Origin: Thermoleophilia bacterium
GTDB taxonomy: Bacteria; Actinomycetota; Thermoleophilia; Gaiellales; Gaiellaceae
Direction: 5' to 3'
DNA length: 9,669 nucleotides
Assembly (NCBI GenBank): GCA_014534415.1
Contig: JACVRM010000075.1
Span: forward strand, 1-9,669
The notes beneath the pieces are model-generated. The model saw nothing but the letters and a program-made list of their open reading frames with translations, did no database searches and was not told the origin of the DNA. Of the stretch, positions 5,690 to 9,669 are shown piece by piece; positions within the stretch are counted from its first letter, which is position 1; each line of letters begins with the position of its first letter. A program made the translations under genes and the position numbers.

Positions 5690-6687
5690 TAGGCCGCGGG
5701 CGCCGCCGCCGCCGCGAACTCGCGCCGCACGAATTCGGTGATCTCGTCGATCGAGAGCTCGCTCGCGAAGCCCGCGGCTTGCCGGTGTCCCCCACCTTTG
5801 CCGGACGCGCGGGCGATCGCGGAAACGTCGAGTTCGTCGGCGTTCGAGCGCAGGCTGATCCGGTGGCGGGGGGCGTCCGGCCGCGGCGGCGGCTCGCGAA
5901 TGAGCACGGCCATCTCGGCGCCCTCGACCGCCCGCAAGAAGTCGATGATGCCCTCGGAGTACGGCTCCTCCGCGCCCACGTCCGTGAAGTCGCGTGCGCG
6001 CAGGTGCGAGACGACGATTCGCCCGCCGTCGTAGATCTGCGCGCGCTCGAGTGCGCGGGCGAGGAGCTTCAGCTTCGCGAACTGCACCGACTCGTAGACG
6101 CCGCGGAAGACGCGCCGGACGTCGACGCCGGCCTCGAGCAACTGGGCGGCGAGGCGGTGCGCCTTCGGCGTCGTATTCGTGTACTGGAAGCGGCCCGTAT
6201 CGGTCACGAGGGCGACGTACAGCGGCTCGGCGATCGCCGGCGTCAGACGGACGCCGAGCTCCGCGAGCACCTCGCTCAGGATCTCCCCCGTCGAGGAGGC
6301 CTCCGGAACGACGAGGTTGACATGCCCGAAGCGGGTGTTGTCGTGGTGGTGGTCGATGTCGAGGAGCAGGTCGCTCCCCAGCAGCCTGGCGCCGTCGCGG
6401 CCCAGCCGGCTCTCGTTCGCGCAGTCCACCGCGACGACCGCGCGCTCGTGGGCATCGTCCGGGAGCCGGCGCAGCACGTCGTCGAGCGGCAGGAAACGGT
6501 ACTCGGCGGGGAGGGGCGTGTCGCCCGACAGGAACATCACGGCGTCCTTGCCCAGCTGCTCGAGCCCGAGCTTTGTGGCCAGGAGCGACCCGAGCGCGTC
6601 GCCGTCCGGGTTCTCGTGCGCCGTCACGAGGAAGCGGTCCCGCGCGCGCAACGCGTTCACTACCTCGAGTAGGTCAGGGTTCGTCAT
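5689..6687 (-). CDS. nrnA: DHH/DHHA1 phosphoesterase, NrnA-like oligoribonuclease / pAp phosphatase
   Basis: NrnA-type enzymes remove short RNA oligonucleotides and dephosphorylate 3'-phosphoadenosine 5'-phosphate. The 332-residue protein has a DHH domain with HENPDGDALGS (24-34; His24, Asp28 and Asp30 as metal ligands), VAVDCAN (Asp88), the name-giving DIDHHHDN (110-117) and VTDTGRFQYTNT (Asp163), then a DHHA1 domain closing with SGKGGGHRQAAGF (295-307). All expected metal ligands are present, so it should be active. The ATG at 6687 lies inside rbfA, giving a 14-base overlap; there is no clear Shine-Dalgarno site. Its place beside rbfA and truB is the same in many Actinobacteria and Firmicutes. 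Cyclic-dinucleotide-related activity known from some DHH enzymes cannot be excluded from sequence alone. Confidence 0.94.
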   Translation of the reverse strand: MTNPDLLEVVNALRARDRFLVTAHENPDGDALGSLLATKLGLEQLGKDAVMFLSGDTPLPAEYRFLPLDDVLRRLPDDAHERAVVAVDCANESRLGRDGARLLGSDLLLDIDHHHDNTRFGHVNLVVPEASSTGEILSEVLAELGVRLTPAIAEPLYVALVTDTGRFQYTNTTPKAHRLAAQLLEAGVDVRRVFRGVYESVQFAKLKLLARALERAQIYDGGRIVVSHLRARDFTDVGAEEPYSEGIIDFLRAVEGAEMAVLIREPPPRPDAPRHRISLRSNADELDVSAIARASGKGGGHRQAAGFASELSIDEITEFVRREFAAAAAPAA

Positions 6688-7024
6688 GGGGTGGTGCGAG
6701 CTCGTCGATGAGTTGCGTCATCCGTACGCCGCGCTCGACGGTCGGATCGTATTCGAAGGCAAGCTGCGGAGTCCGCTTCATGCGGAGCTCGCGTGCGATC
6801 CGTGCCTGGAGCACGCCGTGCGCAGACTCGAGCGCCGTGAGGCTCTGCTGCCGCTTACGGGCCGAGCCCAGCACGCTGACGAAGACGCGCGCGTGCCGGA
6901 GGTCGGCGGAGGTCTGAACGCCCGTGACCGTGACGAATCCGACGCGCGGGTCCTTGAGCTCGCCGACGGCCTCGGAGAGGACTTCTCGCACGGCTTCGTT
7001 GACTCTGCGCATTCGCTCAGTCAC
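6674..7024 (-). CDS. rbfA: 30S ribosome-binding factor RbfA
   Basis: RbfA binds the free 30S subunit near helix 1 of 16S rRNA and is needed for late 16S maturation, particularly in the cold. The 116-residue product has the single KH-like domain of the family: TERMRRVNEAVREVLSEAV at the N-terminus, LKDPRVGFVTVTGVQTSADL (23-42), ARVFVSVLGS (45-54) and the C-terminal RMKRTPQLAFEYD region. The start is GTG at 7024, giving the usual (S/T)ERMRRVNEAV N-terminus and an 8-base overlap with the preceding DUF503 gene. An ATG four codons later, at 7012, is an alternative. The GTG sits in the loop of a palindromic hairpin (7014-7030), so translation is probably coupled to the upstream gene. Confidence 0.95.
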   Translation of the reverse strand: MTERMRRVNEAVREVLSEAVGELKDPRVGFVTVTGVQTSADLRHARVFVSVLGSARKRQQSLTALESAHGVLQARIARELRMKRTPQLAFEYDPTVERGVRMTQLIDELAPPHDEP

Positions 7025-7030
7025 TGAGCG
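7014..7030 (-). promoter_or_regulatory. Perfect 17-base palindrome over the DUF503 stop and rbfA start
   Basis: CGCTCAGT and ACTGAGCG are exact reverse complements around one central base. In the minus-strand mRNA this gives a 6-bp stem with loop GUGAC, so the rbfA start codon GUG lies in the loop and the DUF503 stop UGA in the 3' arm. A ribosome finishing DUF503 would open the hairpin at the moment the rbfA start becomes available. The fold is visible in the sequence; the coupling role is inferred. Confidence 0.5.
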
Positions 7031-7316
7031 TCACCACCCGCCGGTCGACGCCGGCCAGCTCGTAGTCCTGGCCCGCCAGGTAGCGCTCCGCGTCGGCGAG
7101 CAGCCGCTCCAGCTCTCCGTACTCGCGAGCGACGCAGGCGACGGTGAGGCGCGACCGCTGCCAGAGGTCGTGGAAATCGACCTCCGCGACTGCCGCACCG
7201 AAGCGCTGCTGGAGTTGCGCTTTCGCCGACTTCACGTACTTGCGCTTGCCCTTCAGCGAGCTCGCCTCAGGAAAGTGCAGCTCCGCCGAGAGGATCCCGA
7301 TGTAGCCGGCGCCCAT
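7017..7316 (-). CDS. ylxP: DUF503 family protein (YlxP-like)
   Basis: DUF503 proteins are small and are encoded between infB and rbfA in many Gram-positive bacteria (YlxP in Bacillus subtilis). Their role is not firmly established, though their constant position suggests a part in ribosome maturation or translation. The 99-residue product shows the family pattern GILSAELHFPEASSLKGKRK (7-26) followed by AVAEVDFHDLWQRSRLTVA (42-60). The start is ATG at 7316, with only a weak GAGCGGGG before it; a TANNNT hexamer at 7325-7330 may place the transcript start almost on the ATG. It heads the tight run to ribF, overlapping rbfA by eight bases, and is separated from infB by the plus-strand LVIVD gene. 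Confidence 0.92.
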   Translation of the reverse strand: MGAGYIGILSAELHFPEASSLKGKRKYVKSAKAQLQQRFGAAVAEVDFHDLWQRSRLTVACVAREYGELERLLADAERYLAGQDYELAGVDRRVVTLSD

Positions 7317-7324
7317 CCCCGCTC

Positions 7325-7330
7325 ACGATA
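7325..7330 (-). promoter_or_regulatory. Possible -10 element for the DUF503-rbfA-nrnA-truB-ribF run
   Basis: The minus strand reads TATCGT, a TANNNT match, and transcription seven or eight bases later would start at or next to the ATG at 7316. No convincing -35 is seen upstream. A promoter here is reasonable because the run is cut off from infB by a gene on the opposite strand. Confidence 0.35.
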
Positions 7331-7365
7331 GTCCCCCAACCTGAGCGCCGTACCCGTCGTCCCAC

Positions 7366-7373
7366 AGGAAGGA
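7366..7373 (+). promoter_or_regulatory. Shine-Dalgarno site of the LVIVD-repeat gene
   Basis: AGGAAGGA lies six bases before GTG at 7380. It supports the GTG as the true start, in line with the basic N-terminus of the signal peptide that follows. Confidence 0.65.
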
Positions 7374-7379
7374 CGCCTC

Positions 7380-8819
7380 GTGAAAACTCGTCATCGGCTC
7401 GCCATCCTGACGTCAACCGCTGCGCTCGGCGCGGGCGGCGCGGCCGCGTTCGCATGCACGGTTCACGGCCCGACGCTTCCGGCGGAGGCTCCGCTCGCGA
7501 CACCGGTGGAGCTCGTCTTTCCGGCCCTCGACGCGCCGCCCGCACGCGCGCAGACGTCCGGTGTGAGCCGAGGACCGGTCGTCGCCAGCATCGTCGCCGC
7601 GACGAAAGGTCCGGCGCGGTACCGACTGCGAGCGGTCGGTCGCGGGACGGCGCCCGGCGGCTACAACGGCGACGTCTGGGGCCACCGCGGCCATGGGTAC
7701 TTGTCCAGCTGGGGCGGTCCGCGCTGCCCGTCGGACGGCGTCCGCGTCTTCGACCTGCGGAACCCGCGCCGCCCCGTTCACGTTGCGACGTTCGCGGACG
7801 ACGAGTCGGACCCGGCGGTTGCCGGGTCGTGGACGGAGAAGACGATCGTCCAGCACGTTTCGACACGAGCGTTCACCGGCGCGCTCGCCCTGACGAGCTT
7901 CCAGCGCTGCCGCGAACGCGGCTTCCAGGGCTTTGGGCTCTACGACGTGACGGACCCGCGGGCGCCACAGAGGTTCGCCCTCGTACCGACGGACCCGCGG
8001 GGATCGCACGAGATCTGGCTCCAGCCGCGCGGCAACCAGGCGTTCGTCTGGACGGCGATCATGGAATCCGAGCTTCGCTCGTCGCCCGACTACAACGCAC
8101 GAACGCACACGGCGAGCACACCAGGCGAGCCGGACTTCCGCATCTACGACGTCAGCGTGCCCACGGCGCCGGTCGAGGTAGGCGGCTGGGGGGCGTGGCG
8201 CGCGCTCGGGATCCAGCCGCGCGACGGGGACCGCACCAACCTCGTCCACTCGGTGCGCGGCAATCTGGCGGGGACGCGCGCATACCTGTCCTACTGGGAT
8301 TTGGGCAGCGTGATCCTCGACGTGTCGAACCCGGCGGCGCCACGCTACCTCGGCCGCACCCGGAACGAGGAGAACGCTCACTCGACCGCGCTCGCCAAGG
8401 GCGGCCGGTTGCTGATCGAGACGCACGAGACCCGCGGCGGCGTGCCGACGTTCTACGACATCTCCAACCCGGGGGCACCGAAGCGGCGCGGCTCACTGGT
8501 GCTTCCCGCCACGAGCCGGCCGTTGCCGCGGCCGCTTCCCGCCTTCGCGAACAGCGTCCACGACGCGAAGGTGCGCAACAGCCGCGCGTACTTCTCGTGG
8601 TACTCCCAGGGCGTCGTCGTCGCCGACATCGCAAGGCCGGCGAGGCCGCGCGTGATTGCGCAGTGGTTGCCGCCCAAGACGCCGGACCCCGGTGAGAGCA
8701 TGTGCCGCCGAACGTCCTGCCGGCTGGTCTGGGGCGTCTTCCCCCAGCGCGACTACGTGCTCGCGTCGGACATCCTGAGCGGCCTGTGGGTGCTGAAGCT
8801 CGAGCGGCGCCTGCGCTGA
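7380..8819 (+). CDS. Exported LVIVD-repeat (beta-propeller-like) protein
   Basis: The 479-residue product begins with a signal peptide: basic MKTRHR, a hydrophobic stretch LAILTSTAALGAGGAAAF, and AFAC at 23-26, where cleavage by signal peptidase I is likely. Cys26 makes a lipoprotein possible, but -3 is Ala and -2 is Phe, a poor lipobox. The mature part carries six copies of a (Y/F/L/A)D(V/I/L)xxPxxP motif at about 124, 188, 256, 313, 359 and 415, typical of LVIVD repeats, which are thought to form a propeller. It ends with YVLASDILSGLWVLKL, the common last strand of such proteins. Family members are secreted or surface proteins of unknown role. Five cysteines (26, 116, 177, 442, 447) could form disulfides outside the cell. 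The gene stands alone on the plus strand inside the infB-ribF cluster and converges on infB. No enzyme activity can be assigned. Confidence 0.88.
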   Translation: MKTRHRLAILTSTAALGAGGAAAFACTVHGPTLPAEAPLATPVELVFPALDAPPARAQTSGVSRGPVVASIVAATKGPARYRLRAVGRGTAPGGYNGDVWGHRGHGYLSSWGGPRCPSDGVRVFDLRNPRRPVHVATFADDESDPAVAGSWTEKTIVQHVSTRAFTGALALTSFQRCRERGFQGFGLYDVTDPRAPQRFALVPTDPRGSHEIWLQPRGNQAFVWTAIMESELRSSPDYNARTHTASTPGEPDFRIYDVSVPTAPVEVGGWGAWRALGIQPRDGDRTNLVHSVRGNLAGTRAYLSYWDLGSVILDVSNPAAPRYLGRTRNEENAHSTALAKGGRLLIETHETRGGVPTFYDISNPGAPKRRGSLVLPATSRPLPRPLPAFANSVHDAKVRNSRAYFSWYSQGVVVADIARPARPRVIAQWLPPKTPDPGESMCRRTSCRLVWGVFPQRDYVLASDILSGLWVLKLERRLR

Positions 8820-8833
8820 GCAAACCCGAAGGG

Positions 8834-8858
8834 GCTGCGGCGCCGTCGGCGCAGCAGC
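8834..8858. terminator. Hairpin between the convergent LVIVD and infB genes, possible bidirectional terminator
   Basis: GCTGC (8834-8838) pairs with GCAGC (8854-8858), and GCGCC (8840-8844) with GGCGC (8848-8852), around a GTC loop with one G-A mismatch. It fills most of the 38-base gap and touches the infB stop codon (8858-8860). No T-run follows on the plus strand; on the minus strand a short CCCCTTCGGGTTT follows (8835-8823). It looks like a transcription barrier for both genes, though without classic U-tracts. Confidence 0.5.
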
Positions 8859-9669
8859 TAACCGGCGCCCGCCGAGCCGCCGTCGGTGCTCAGGTCGGTT
8901 CGCTCGATCTGGCGTGTCTCGTAGATCTCCAGTACGTCACCGACCTTCACGTCGTCGAAGCCGGCGAGGTGGAGACCGCACTCGAACCCCTCCGCGACCT
9001 CGCGCACGTCGTCCCGGAAGCGCTTCAGCGAATCGACCGTCGTCTCGTAGACGACGGTGCCGTCGCGCACGATGCGCGCCCGTGAGCCGCGGCGCACGAA
9101 ACCCGAGCGGACGTAGCAGCCGGCGATCGTGCCGACGCGCGAGGCGCGGAACGTCTCGCGCACCTCGACCTCGCCGAGCGTCTCCTCGACCTCTTCGGGG
9201 CGCAGCATCCCGACGAGCGCCTGCTCGATGTCCTGGGTGAGCTGGTAGATGACGCGGTACGTGCGGATGTCCACGCCCTCGCGCTCGGCCAGGGAACGCG
9301 CCTCGGCGTTTGGTCGCACGTTGAAGCCGACGACGAGCGCCTGTGACGCGGCCGCGAGCATCACGTCGCTCTCCGAGATGCCGCCCACGCCCGTGTGGAT
9401 GACGTTCACGCGCACCTCGGGATGCTGGATCTTGTAGAGCTCCGAGACGACTGCCTCGACCGAACCGTCCACGTCACCCTTGACGACGAGGTTCAAGTCC
9501 TGGACCGCCCCGGCCTGCATCTGTCCGTAGAGCTCCTCGAGCGAGACGCCGCCCTTGTCCGACGCGGCGAACTGCTCGCGCCGGAGGCGCTCGCCGCGCG
9601 ACGAGGCGAGCTGCCGGGCGTGGCGCTCGTTCTCGACGACGCGGCACACCTCGCCCGCCGGCGGCGGGC
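8858..9669 (-). CDS. infB: Translation initiation factor IF-2, C-terminal part, cut by window end
   Basis: IF-2 is the GTPase that brings initiator tRNA to the 30S subunit and promotes subunit joining. Only the last 270 codons lie in the window, and the frame stays open to the edge. Present are domain III with LYGQMQAGAVQDLNLVVKGD and VRVNVIHTGVGGISESDVML, the connecting helix region with YRVIYQLTQDIEQALVGML, and domain IV (initiator tRNA binding) with RASRVGTIAGCYVRSG, GFECGLHLAGFDDVKVGD and the closing LEIYETRQIERT. A short tail rich in Gly, Ser and Ala (DLSTDGGSAGAG) ends the protein. The G domain and the N-terminal extension are outside the window. The stop TAG at 8860-8858 overlaps the last base of the intergenic hairpin. 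A GTG at 9649 is internal and is not the start. Confidence 0.97.
   Translation of the reverse strand, partial: PPPAGEVCRVVENERHARQLASSRGERLRREQFAASDKGGVSLEELYGQMQAGAVQDLNLVVKGDVDGSVEAVVSELYKIQHPEVRVNVIHTGVGGISESDVMLAAASQALVVGFNVRPNAEARSLAEREGVDIRTYRVIYQLTQDIEQALVGMLRPEEVEETLGEVEVRETFRASRVGTIAGCYVRSGFVRRGSRARIVRDGTVVYETTVDSLKRFRDDVREVAEGFECGLHLAGFDDVKVGDVLEIYETRQIERTDLSTDGGSAGAG

Noticed and set aside
5515..6672. 385-codon plus-strand frame
   Set aside because: It is fully antisense to nrnA and truB, which have all their catalytic motifs; its translation is low-complexity Arg/Val/Glu-rich sequence.
7413..8426. 337-codon minus-strand frame opposite the LVIVD gene
   Set aside because: The plus-strand frame has a signal peptide and six regular repeat motifs; the minus frame has none and begins and ends inside it.

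Overview
This is very GC-rich DNA with bacterial gene density, frequent GTG starts and third codon positions dominated by G/C. The core gene order is infB, DUF503 (ylxP), rbfA, nrnA (DHH), truB, ribF, rpsO, pnp, all on the minus strand. This is the classic translation and RNA-metabolism cluster of Actinobacteria and Firmicutes. The base composition and the style of the proteins point to a high-GC actinobacterial lineage. A Thermoleophilia-like organism is my best guess, but that is inference and not something the sequence proves.

Layout from right to left, in the direction the minus-strand genes are read: the 3' part of infB (8858-9669, cut by the window end); a plus-strand exported LVIVD-repeat protein (7380-8819) converging on infB; then a tightly packed run, DUF503 (7017-7316), rbfA (6674-7024), nrnA (5689-6687), truB (5000-5689) and ribF (4128-5003), in which every junction overlaps by 1 to 14 bases; a VOC/glyoxalase-fold protein (3669-4073) 54 bases after ribF; a plus-strand gamma-glutamyltransferase-family gene (2273-3664) that converges on the VOC gene with a 4-base gap; a 340-base divergent region (1933-2272); rpsO (1663-1932); and the first 521 codons of pnp (1-1565, cut by the window start).

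The minus-strand genes work together. IF-2 and RbfA serve translation initiation and 30S maturation, TruB makes the T-loop pseudouridine of tRNA, S15 is a primary 30S protein, and NrnA and PNPase degrade RNA. RibF makes FMN and FAD and is a usual passenger in this cluster. The two plus-strand genes and the VOC gene are accessory additions that split the conserved cluster at two points, infB|DUF503 and ribF|rpsO. Each split is accompanied by candidate signals: a hairpin over the infB stop codon, a possible near-leaderless promoter before DUF503, and a possible promoter plus structured leader before rpsO.

I do not see a new defence, mobile or biosynthetic system here. The points most worth a second look are RNA-level: a 50-base hairpin between rpsO and pnp, a leader hairpin of rpsO whose loop can pair with the Shine-Dalgarno sequence, and a perfect palindrome that puts the rbfA GTG start codon in a hairpin loop. 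Also notable is a short GGT homologue that lacks part of the usual large subunit and has Thr-Thr-Asn in place of Thr-Thr-His at the expected autocleavage site. No tRNA, rRNA, CRISPR array, insertion sequence or attachment site was seen.
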